Positions 23,001 through 32,766 of a stretch of 64,000 bases of DNA are shown piece after piece. A program made the translations under genes and the position numbers. Every line of letters begins with the position of its first letter. The first letter of the stretch is position 1. The notes beneath the pieces are model-generated. The model saw nothing but the letters and a program-made list of their open reading frames with translations. It was not told the DNA's origin and did no database searches. The stretch spans positions 687,001-751,000 of the forward strand of contig NC_091662.1 in the NCBI RefSeq assembly GCF_042453785.1, given 5' to 3'. This stretch comes from Malus domestica (taxonomy: Eukaryota; Streptophyta; Magnoliopsida; Rosales; Rosaceae).

Positions 23001-24063
23001 TATTTTCCTAAAAACAAAATTGACTGAAACGCACTCTTTCGGCTATGCTGTGTGGGTCAGTGGCTTGACCTCTTCTCGCCCTGACTCTGGGCCTCGGTTG
23101 GACCGGCGCTGCCCCAGCCGAGCCACCCGCCGGAGCTTGGTTCAACGCCGCCCCTGCACCTCCGTAGTTCTGCGCTTGCAGCTGACCTCCCTGTGCATAA
23201 TTCTCAATCCGAATTAAAACCAATCGTGATTAATTAAATTAATAATAATAATTAAATAAAATTAAGAGCAGGGGCATGCCTGAGGGTGGTGAAAATTTGG
23301 AGACTGAGAATTCGCAGCTCCATGCAGTGATGCACCGAAGCCATTGAACAGGGATTGAACGGAAGAAGCCCCATCGGCGCCCTGTAAAATAACGTATTTA
23401 CATTTATGCCACTCCATTAGTTCACCATTGTAAATTTACATTTATGCCTTCAGTTACTCCAGACACTGAGAGATGGAGAGAGATACTCACCACTTGATTG
23501 GGGGATTTGAAGGAGGAGCCGTCGCCGACGTCGTTGTTGGAGCGGCCAAAGTCGCCGTTGTTTCCCAAAGACAATCCCGTGGGACCAAAGCCGGAGTCGG
23601 CAGCGCCTGATCTGGACATCATGAGCTGGTGCTGGAGCATCATGGCGGCAGCAGCTGCGGCTGATGCGGAGGCGGACTTGTTAGCGCCGGAACCGGCGCT
23701 GATCTGCTGGCTGCGAAACTTGGCGGCGAGGGTGGCGGAGTCGTCGTAAGAGAAGACGACATTGTCGGGGTTGGAGGAGAGCGGAGGCGGGGCATCGTCG
23801 GCGGCAGAGGCCCAGGAGGGGCCGAGGGTGGAGAGCATTTGCTCGAGGAAGTCGTCGTGGGTGGCGGAGTCGAAGTGGGAGGCGGAGGGGGTTGGAATTT
23901 GATGATGCATCTGGGAGTGAGAGTGTGGTTGTTGTTGGAGGTGGTGGTGGTCTTGGAGGGAGAGTTGGGAGGAGGAGGCTGAGGAGTTCAACAAGGAGTT
24001 CATTTCCTGCATTTCTCTCAACAAGGAGTTCATTTCCTGCATTTCTCTGCTACAAGGCTGCAT
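20049..24063 (-). CDS. LRL: bHLH transcription factor, LRL type (bHLH66/69/82 clade)
   Basis: Seven coding exons (gene order 24063-23491, 23381-23280, 23190-23035, 22738-22673, 21605-21540, 21324-21256, 20453-20049) join in phase 0 and give 478 residues. The bHLH is at ~262-330: basic [21 protein letters not shown] has the H272-E276-R280 triad for E/G-box contact, and the helices lie in the next three exons. Downstream motifs [14 protein letters not shown] and [13 protein letters not shown] are hallmarks of the LRL subfamily, which promotes root-hair growth in Arabidopsis and Lotus. The N-terminus has Q/H/S-rich and alanine runs. A 30-bp in-frame duplication ([10 protein letters not shown] twice) sits at the start, so the ATG at 24063 or the methionines inside it could be used. 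Intron 2 begins with GC rather than GT. Arabidopsis LRL3 (At5g58010) is the likely syntenic partner. Confidence 0.92.
20625..20770 (-). mobile_element. MITE copy in the last bHLH intron
   Basis: The stretch from ttgtgacggaaacgcgtg to attgaaaaatctcttgtt matches the pair at 54134-54490 almost throughout, including the shared core ttattaacattttaacaca. It lies inside the 20454-21255 intron. Strand is arbitrary. Confidence 0.7.
21905..22102 (-). mobile_element. tRNA-derived SINE in a bHLH intron
   Basis: On the reverse strand it starts near aaccatcatggggtgactca, with an A box (tgactcagtgg) and a canonical B box (gggttcgattct), then aatcacacgatggtggac and the tail phrase ctgtcatggcaaagcc. It is the best preserved of the local SINEs and sits in the 21606-22672 intron. 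Confidence 0.7.
22838..23012. repeat. Copy of an abundant dispersed ~150-bp repeat (gttaaa/gaacagtacc family)
   Basis: The string contains the family's marks: actttaatgaaaaattt, tacaatttattttaac, a tactatttacttt block and a duplicated ttgttctta. Other copies are at about 40.7, 44.4, 46.0, 49.8-50.2, 55.4 and 61.5 kb. It ends only some 20 bases from the bHLH exon 3 donor at 23034. Confidence 0.6.
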
Positions 24064-24112
24064 ATATATATATATATATATATATATAAACACGCACACA
24101 CACACACACACA
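24062..24112. repeat. Adjacent (AT)n and (CA)n microsatellites in the bHLH leader
   Basis: About 13 AT units directly abut the chosen start codon and are followed by about 11 CA units. The frame stays open across them, so an N-terminal extension cannot be excluded on sequence alone, but its low-complexity translation argues against it. Confidence 0.95.
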
Positions 24113-24296
24113 ATCAATATATATAGATATACTATATAGACAGATGACTAGAGATGATTAGGTGGAGATTAATCAAATTTGGGGAGGATTAATTAATTAG
24201 ATTTGGGGGGTTTAGAGTGGAATTATTGGAGGAGGAGGGAAAGGCGAAAGAGTTTGGGAATGGCGGTTTTTGGTGAAGGGAGGGGGTGAGAGAGAT

Positions 24297-24304
24297 TATA
24301 AATA
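24297..24304 (-). promoter_or_regulatory. Likely TATA box of the bHLH gene
   Basis: The reverse strand reads TATTTATAATC about 235 bases upstream of the chosen ATG, giving a leader of roughly 200 bases that includes the microsatellites. Confidence 0.45.
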
Positions 24305-24676
24305 GGGAAAAATGGCCGAGTGTGTGTGCGTTTTGCGTGGATGGGGCCCATTCTCACCCGTCAAACGCGTCTAGCATACTCTTTTGGTCAGACACTAGAG
24401 TAGAGATACCTGAGAGTACCAAATCCACACTAGTACTGTCCTGTATGCGTTTTGGCTAATGGCAGTGTGTTCGTCACATTTTACTTGAATTTGAATTGAA
24501 AAATATTAAGAGCATTCTCTTAAAAACGGGTTTAAGTCAAGCATTGTGTTCGTCTTTTTCACTTGAATTTGAACTAATAAATGTTAAGTATAATCTTTTA
24601 ATAGTGGGACTCTCTATGTACCCTCTGTTATCTCACAGTTTAACTTAAATTGTCGTGCCAACATTATAAAACATTA

Positions 24677-25294
24677 TGTAACATCCCACATCGCCTAGGG
24701 GAATGATCTTTAAATGTATATTTTCATCCCTACCTAGCACGAGGCCTTTTGGGAGCTTACTGACTTCGGGTTCTGTAGGAACTTCGAAGTTAAGCGAAAA
24801 GGAGGTCAGAGCACTCCCAGGATGGGTGACCCATTGGGAAGTTGCTCGTGAGTTCTCAAAAACAAAACCGTGTGGGAATGGTAAGCCCAAAGCGGACAAT
24901 ATCGTGGTGCTACGGTGGTGGAACGGGCCCGGGATGTAACAAATGGTATCAGAGCCAATCCCTGACCAGAAGTGTGCCGACGAGGACGTCAGGCCCCTAA
25001 GGGGGGTGGATTGTAACATCCCACATCGCCCAGGGGAGTGATCCTTAAATGTATATTTCCATCCCTACCTAGCACGAGGCATTTTGGGAGCTCATTGGCT
25101 TCGGGTTCCGTAGGAACTTCGAAGTTAAGCGAGAAGGAGGCCAGAGCACTCCCAGGATGGGTGACCCACTGGGAAGTTGCTAGTGAGTTTCCAAAAACAA
25201 AACTGTGAATGAATGGTAAGCCCAAAGCGGACAATATTGTGCTACGGTTGCGGAACGGGCCCGGGATGTGGTGGACCTGGACGGGGATGTGACA
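24677..25294 (+). mobile_element. Cassandra-type TRIM retrotransposon (fossil), complete structure
   Basis: A 618-bp terminal-repeat retrotransposon in miniature. The 5' LTR is 24677-24941, the internal region about 70 bp and the 3' LTR 25012-25294. LTRs start TGTAACATCCCACATCG and end near GGGATGT(A/G)ACA. The primer-binding site TGGTATCAGAGC (24944-24955) fits initiator Met-tRNA, and a G-rich polypurine tract (ggggggtgga) precedes the 3' LTR. Each LTR carries a 5S-rRNA-derived block: cttcgaagttaagcg, then aggatgggtgacc and gggaagttgct, as is known for Cassandra. Flanks CATTA and CATTG are a near-matching 5-bp duplication. The element has no coding capacity by nature and looks structurally whole. 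The LTRs have clearly diverged, so the insertion is not very recent. It lies about 610 bp upstream of the bHLH start. Confidence 0.93.
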
Positions 25295-25705
25295 CATTGT
25301 ATCAAAAACATGATGTGTTAAAGAGTCCATGGAGAATCCCATTTTTCAATAAATGGTTACCATGGAAAACAGCCGAATTGATTAGTTATGTGACCAATAC
25401 GCAATGTGTTTAGAAGTTCATGCGTTATAGAACTTGCCACTAAAAACTAGCTTAAATTGGCTTGTTAGTGAAGGGTGCTTAAAAACTCCCGTTTGGTAGG
25501 CTGAATGTGGTTGAGTCTTAGGGATAGAATTGGATTGAAATAGACTTGTAAGACATGACTTATAACCCATGTTTAATGATTAGATAACCCACTTTATTAT
25601 AAATCCATAACCCATCATGTCTAAGTCTTATTCATTTCACATTTTGACACATCAAGTAAGAAACTTGACTCAGGTCCATTTTTACTGATCACAATCTATC
25701 CCAAC

Positions 25706-26217
25706 CAAGATCTAAAATATATATGATATCGGAAATATCGGTAGTCTAAAAACACGGAAATTTCGATGAAAATATTGAGATATTATCGATATCGATAAAA
25801 ATTGAATAAAAACCACAGAAATTGTAAGAAAAACTTGAAAATTTTTATTGAAACTTTGCAAGATGTTTATTTAGTCAATTATCTATTAGTTTATCACAAA
25901 AAATTGGAAGGAAATGCATTGCATAATGGATTTAACTAATTTAAGTTGATTATATAGTGAGCTGTCAAACATTGTAAGTATATAAAATATGTAGTAATTA
26001 ATGAAAGAAATTTAAACACACCATAATCATTTATATATAATGAATTAGTACAATATTTTACATTTTATACATTGCATGGTAAGATACATGAGTGACTTAG
26101 TATCATGTAGAATTCCTATCAAGGTCTAAAATATCGATGATATCGGAAATATCGGTAGTCCAAAAACACGAAAATTTCGATAAAAATATCAGGATAATAT
26201 CGATATTTTAGACCTTG
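25706..26217. mobile_element. hAT-like MITE, 512 bp, with 8-bp TSD
   Basis: Terminal inverted repeats CAAGATCTAAAATAT and ATATTTTAGACCTTG are flanked by the identical 8-mer ATCCCAAC at 25698-25705 and 26218-26225. An 8-bp duplication fits hAT. The subterminal block atgatatcggaaatatcggtag occurs near both ends in the same orientation, so the last ~100 bases form a smaller inverted-repeat unit, a partial copy within the element. No transposase. Confidence 0.88.
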
Positions 26218-26600
26218 ATCCCAACTAGCCCATCAGACAAGCCACTCCAAGACATGTTGTTTTTCATGGACAATTGAATCCTAACTCAATGTATTTAACG
26301 TTGGGTAAAAGAATCGTTCAAAACAAGCAAATCGAACCAAGTTGATGGTTCGATTCGGTTTTCTCAATGACTACTAGAATGACCATATGAAGTCCACTTT
26401 GCTTCTCTTAATTTCTTACAAGGGAAAATTAATTAAACCAAACTGAAGCCAATCAGTAAATGAATTGATTTGTTTCCGTTAATGTCTTCTACACTACTAG
26501 TTTAGGGCCTAAACCGAACCAAATTGAACTCTTGAAAACATTTTTCCAATTACGATATGGACTCTAAAACAAGTAAAACCAAATCGCGTCCATCCTCAAT

Positions 26601-27062
26601 TGTAACTTGAATCTAATATTGTGCGTGTTAATATAATTTTTTTTTAAATAATTTTCATAATGTACATAACTCAATTGTGCTAGTTACTATCAGATCTAAA
26701 TTCTCCTCCTATTTGAATGTTCAAGATTAAGCAACGACATCATTTTGTTTTATCTTCTAAGAAATAAAAAGAGAACGAAAAAAAAAGGAGAGGAGGGAAA
26801 AATAGAGGGGTGAGAATCCAACTCCTTTAGTTCCACAAATTTTGTAACTTGAATCTAATATTGTGCGTGTTATTGTAATTTTTGTTTTAATAATTTTCAT
26901 AATGTACATAACTCAATTGTGCTAGTTACTCTCAGATCTGAATTTTCCTCCTATTTGAACGCTTAAGATTAAGCTACGATATTATTTTGTTTTATCTTCT
27001 AAGAAATAAAAAGAGAAGGGAAAGAAATGAGAGGAGAGAAAATTTGAGGGGTGAGAATCCCA
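26601..27062. repeat. 242-bp tandem duplication
   Basis: Units 26601-26842 and 26843-27062 both begin tgtaacttgaatctaatatt and end near gaggggtgagaatcc, with modest divergence. They are AT-rich and non-coding. Confidence 0.9.
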
Positions 27063-28194
27063 CACGTTTGTTTCTCTCATTCATCCAACCCATCTCTATC
27101 GCAACGTTTTTCTCTTAGTTCGGCAACTTCGTTGCGTGGTGGGTTCGTAAGTAGGAATTAACCATTTTTCTTTGGGCTTGGCATTCACATCAAAGTTCAA
27201 CATGTTCAATCATATATAGTCTTTTCTTCTTAAGAAAAATGAATTTTTAACTCATAGCCTCGCCTTTTAACTTCAATTTAAAAAACTCGTATTTGCATCC
27301 GTTTAGTCTTCGTCTAGACGCTTAGGCGCTAGATCTCAACCCATCGTCTGACTGGTACCTTTTAGAACATAGATAATTCACCATATGATTTGTTCAAGAT
27401 ATACTCGCATTTTTTTATACAAGAGCATCAATGTGCAAAGATTAGAAAATGGGTACATACATTTTTAATTAGATTTATGGAATTTCAACCACTAAAATGC
27501 TCAAGCTTTGTTTGCTAAAAGCAAGACCAGTGGGATTATGATCTTGTTATGTTAAAATTCAGCAGCGTTGTGATTGTTGTGGCCTCTCATTTAGGATGCA
27601 ATCTTAGTTGTAATTCCAATTTCCAAACCATATTCATTGCATCCAAATATCGAATATTATTAGGTTAAGAAATTCATTTTCTCATTCATTTAATTAATTT
27701 GTTAGTTTGTTAACAATGGATAGTGATTTTCGCACTTTATTTTTTTTGCTCCCGCATGCAGTAAGTAGTTCTTATGGCATCGGACCAAAGTCTTGCAAAT
27801 TGATATTTTACAACACTTCTATCAATTAAATGCTTTTATCCGTAGAATAAAGCAACTTGGTATACCTATTTTTTTTATATTCATACTTCATGTTTATGAA
27901 ATTTATTTCTTTGCTACAACTAATAAAAATTCTTAATTTTGAAATGATCGAGTCACAAATGGAAATGATCATCATTGACTGATTCATATTTTACGTACAA
28001 ACCCATATACTCTTTTAGACAGTTCATGCACAAGGATCTCAATAAACCATATCCTGCTCCTAATTAATTGATTAATTAAACAAGTATAAAATAGTATATT
28101 CATTAGTTTCAAGGCGATGGTTTGAGCTGTGAAGAATGAATACATAATTTTTAATCAAACCGAAATCTGACTCATACAACCACAATAATAATTA
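27063..28194. other. AT-rich spacer
   Basis: No gene or repeat structure is seen that I can support. Confidence 0.4.
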
Positions 28195-30670
28195 AGTTTT
28201 ATTCCACTCAGTGGGGTTGGTTGTATGAATTATAGAATGTCACTGCGCTTGATTTTGTGTCAAGTCTTTCGTTGCTTGATGTGAAAATTAACTTGACACA
28301 CAAATTAAACCCTATTAATGACAATTGTAGTAATGATGCAAGTAGGGATCGTTCTAAACCGGGGATTAACTAGGGATGCTAATCAACACAAATAAGACTC
28401 AAAAACACTAAACTAGACTCTATAGACTCAAAACTAACTCAAAACACTCAAAACAGCAAGAAACAATAAAAAAAAACTCAATTCTAGACCTAATAAGTGA
28501 CTTGGACGAAAATAGAACTTAAAAGACTCAAAAGACCAAAAGAAAACAGGTTTTGACTCTAAAAACAAGACTTAATGAATGGGGATTTTGTTTTGACGAA
28601 ATTGAAAGTTAAAACATAAACTTTGAAAACAAACTTAACAAAAACGATTTTGGATGAAAAAGAATGGTGAAATGCTAGTTAGAGGGTTCCTTCTCCACAC
28701 ATGAAACATATGCATACGACTCGATTTCCAGTTACTCTTTCAACAAACCATGAATGACAATGCCCCAAATTAACTAGATTGCACCAATTAATTCTCAGAT
28801 TTCCCTAGATTCATTGAATTGAATGGAATACGCATTACAACCAAATTATTCTTATCAAGGACCCTAACTATGGAATACGCATGATAGAGACACATATCAA
28901 AGATCATTAAGTTAAATGGAAATCATAAGCATTGACGAGGCATTCATAACTATGGAATACGCATGTTACTCTTGCCAAGGATTTACTTAACACAATCGTG
29001 ACTAGCGACTTTTACTACTTATGAATATAAGTTAATAACGATTAGGTGAAATTCCCTTATACTCTAGCATCAAATTCATGCATGCAAACTAAGTGTCGAC
29101 CCTCAATCAACATACATAAACATGTTATCAATCAAATAGATAAGTAAACCACATTCACGATTTATGAAATCATAACTGGAGGAAGTCAAGTCATATAAAA
29201 CATATGATCATGGCTTTGAATTCCCCTCTAACTATAAAGAAATTAGTTCCTCATGTTCGCAAATAAACAAAGATAAATAAATCTAAACATTGACATAAAG
29301 ATAGAAAACACCTAGAAACGCTCCAACAATCCAAGCTCCTTGAATGGCATGCACGGCTCCAAGAGTCTCCTTCCTTCTCCTTTGCAAACTCACGGCACAA
29401 GAGGGATGATTGGGTGAATGATGTAGTGAAAATATGGTAGAGGGTGGTGTGAATGAAAGGGTGCGGCACTACATATATATAGGCTGAAAATCACAGCCCC
29501 TAGGTAGCAAAGGAAAAGGATTTAAAGGCCTAAGTTGCATAGGAAAATAAAACACAATCCTTGAAGGAAAACAAATCAGAAATCCAAAGGGAATTGGAGG
29601 ATAAGGTGCGGCACTTATCTAGGAAGGGATAAGGGCTTCTAGAAACCAAAATCCCAAGGGAATTGGGTAAAAACTCACGGCACAAAGTGGAGGGAGAGTG
29701 GCTGATTTGCAATGCAAGGCAAAGATCTTCTAGAAAGGTTCTAGGCGCCATTTTTGTAGGAAAGGATTAGGTTTTCTAGAAATCTGATTTTAAGCATCCT
29801 AATATAGCTAGGAATCCTCCCAAGTAGCTGAAATATAGGTGGATTAGGATTAGGATAAGATAGGATTGGATAGGGTTTGGATAAGGTTTCTTCACTTGAG
29901 CTGATTCTTTGGCTTTAACTTCCCTTCTTCAAGTAGGAAACCTTGTTTGAGTAGGAAACTTCAATCTTCTAGGAATCCAACTTCACTTAGGAATCATTCT
30001 TCAACTAGGAATCATTCTTCAACTAGGAATCCATCTTCAATTAAGTGTTTTCCCACTTCAATTAGGAAACTTTGCATCTTCAAGTCTTCAACTTTAAAAC
30101 ACATTCCTAGCTCTTCAATCCTTCAAATTCATCCATTCTTTGTGCTCCACATGCATGAGCTCCATTCTAGCTCAATTTTGCTCCAAAATGCTCCAAATTG
30201 CATCTTTTTGCTTACTTTGTCCTTAAAACCTGAAAACACATGAAAATAGCTTAAAAGACTAACTTAACTAAGAAAACACAACATAAATGCATAAGAACTA
30301 ACTAACTAAGGCGCATAAATATGCTCCTATCATAGCTCCAAATACTCCGTATATTTTCTTACAGTGTCTTTTCACATCTTCTTAGGTTTTTCTCTACCCA
30401 TTTTGAACCGAGTCTCCATCTCATAGTTGCATCTTCTAACTGGAGCAACTGTAGGTCTTTGATTCACATACATGTCCAAATCACCTTAACCAAATTTCTC
30501 TCATCTTATCTTCAATTGCGACCTCTCATACTTTACCTCAAATTTCCTCGTTCTTAATTTTATTATTTCTCGTGTGCTCACATATCTAACAAAGCATTCT
30601 CATCTCCGCTTCACCTTAATTCTCATCCACACTCATTGGTCAACATTAATTTTAGTGATTAATCAGCTGA
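28195..30670 (-). mobile_element. RTE-type LINE 3' fragment, split by a later insertion
   Basis: The reverse strand of 30333-30670 encodes decayed residues of the end of a plant RTE-class LINE ORF (FGHV, a P-VRRCNYEMETR-like stretch, then a degraded G-R/K-rich block). The reverse strand of 28195-28276 continues with the terminal part before the 3' end. The copy is 5'-truncated, has several stop codons and is interrupted by the LTR-like insert at 28277-30332. It is dead and older than that insert. Confidence 0.7.
28277..30332. mobile_element. Probable solo LTR or non-coding LTR-derived insert inside the LINE (fossil)
   Basis: A 2056-bp insert has TG...CA ends (TGATGTGAAAATTAAC at the left; the right end reads, on the reverse strand, TGATAGGAGCATATTTATGC). 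Flanks ttgct and tagct agree at four of five positions, as a worn 5-bp duplication. There is no gag or pol coding potential and no inner LTR boundary, so a large solitary LTR, perhaps Ty3/gypsy-related, is the best reading. A large non-coding derivative is possible. Short direct repeats (e.g. tatggaatacgcat three times near 28870-28960, and caactaggaatcattctt twice near 29990) lie within it. Confidence 0.6.
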
Positions 30671-32766
30671 AAAGTTTTTAAATACAGATAAGCATATATG
30701 TGATCTCCTACTTAACCTTAATTAACAAGATTATTTGAAATCCGCAGACACCAAAAATTCGAATGCGTTTGGTTCGTAAAATGATCCCAAAAGATGTAGG
30801 TAGACGTCCTTGTCCTGTACCAATCACATCCAGACTTTTCTATGCTCTTTAGTCTTTACACCTCATTTATTGCCATACATGTCACATATTATATGTTAAG
30901 GCAATCCCTAAACCAAATCATTAAACATGATTATCATGTTTCTTTAGTCAAGAATTAGGTCACTTGATGAGTGTTATAAGAACACGAAGATATATATTCC
31001 CTTTATTGTTTATATGTGTTTCACCGTGCTTGAGGAGCATGAGTGCATATGTATCCCCAGATTTTTTGTGAAGTATGCTACACCGCACGGATAACATGGT
31101 CTGACAATCGAGCCTTATAATTTCTCTCTATACAAGCATGATATCATATACCTAAGGGATATTATCCACTCTAAACACTTTTGAGCCAACTAATAATCCT
31201 TATGCCTAAATTAATAATTATGTTGTCTACTTATTTGGAGATGTTTACACAAAAAGCGGCTATTTTAGAAATATTTTTTATATTAAAAATTCAAGTGCTT
31301 CTTGAAAAGTTTGATGAAAATAGTAAGTGCTTATCTGATATATTCCAACGTTCTTGTATCAATCAATCACATTTCGAGACAACTTTGATCTGCCAGAGAT
31401 AAGAATTTGATTTGGCGTATAAAAATTTCAACTGCAATCACATCGTCATCAGAAACTTTCTTATTCGTTTCATTTTTATTTTTTGGAACTGTATATGAAT
31501 TATGCAGCATTGGCTGGATTCAGATCAGTTTTCAACTATCGGAAGTCAACTCTCGGAAGTTCTGCTTAAAATATTGAAGAAACTTTTGGAGAGATTTTGT
31601 AGTATGCTGGAACACGATTCGGTATACCAAGTGTTATAATATAATATTGGTTACTTGAAATTTTTTTTTTTAACCATTTGTAATATGATATTTAGTGTAC
31701 CGGACCGTATTACTGATACACTGAAATTTTTGTCAAACTTTTGGATGTCAAATTAAAGAACAAGAACATGTCTAGAGAACTTTATTTGGGAGCCTAAACC
31801 AGCATATTCCACTCCAATATTCATAGCTACCCAATTTGCGTAGATGTTGATCAAACTAGTTGGTCAGGACAATGTACACACCCCCTTACAATTAATTTTG
31901 AATCCTTATCCTCCAGATTAGAATATTGCTATGTTAAACAAAAAGAGTTTTTGTAAAAGAAAAACCCACCTAAGCAATAGGCATGCATTTCATCTTTTCG
32001 TTAATTAGTCACCAAACACTCTAAGCATGCGTTTCACTAACCAATCTCAGTGCACCTAAGTGCATTTTTACGTCCACATTACGTACTTACCCTAGAATTA
32101 CTAATTAGTATTAGTGAAGATGACAAAGATAAGTTTATGAATTAGCTAATTATCTTTATTGCATATACGACGTGGTGAAGCTCAAGGATAAGGCTCAAAA
32201 GCACCTTAAGAAAAAGACAGTAAGTCCCAAGTAATTACAAAATGACTGCTCATCGCAAAGCGCTTGTAGCTCAATTACTTAAAAACGGTTAGACGAAAGT
32301 TCTGTGTTTGGTTTTTTCCGTAACCAGCCCAAAAGTGTGCTAAAGGTTTGAGACCTCACAGAATAAGGCCCAAACTAAAGGGTTGTGAACCTCAAATCAT
32401 GCCCAAGACACCAAGGATCAAAGCAGTACTTGGCTAATATATGTACTTATATGCTTACAAAAACTAAAAAGTAATACAAGTCTCTCAGTTCTTATTGACC
32501 AAGTCTCCAACTTCATCAGGTACAGAAGAGAAGCTTAAAGTTATTGCAGGAGCTTAAAACATCATGTAATAATCGCGTGATGCAGCCTTTCAATAAGGGT
32601 ATTGCCCATTATTCTCTTTTTCTCAACTCCATTTGTCCGACGATGACACATTTTTATAGTCTGCAGCCTAAAAATTCACTTACACATTTTACTAAATCCG
32701 CTACTACAACGACATTAAGTAGCTTCGATTACTATATTATCACCCGATTCGTTATTAACACTGTCA
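30671..32766. other. Gene-free spacer downstream of GAPN
   Basis: No gene is supported. The final ~200 bases probably hold the GAPN 3' UTR. Other open frames in this stretch are short and without motifs. Confidence 0.45.

Noticed and set aside
24770-24870. 5S rRNA gene
   Set aside because: The 5S-like sequence lies inside Cassandra LTRs (also at 25110-25200 and 48620-48720), is partial and diverged, and is part of that element.
32270-32345. tRNA-like stretch (gtagctcaattacttaaaaacggttagacg)
   Set aside because: It does not fold into a cloverleaf and lacks a B box; at most a worn SINE scrap.
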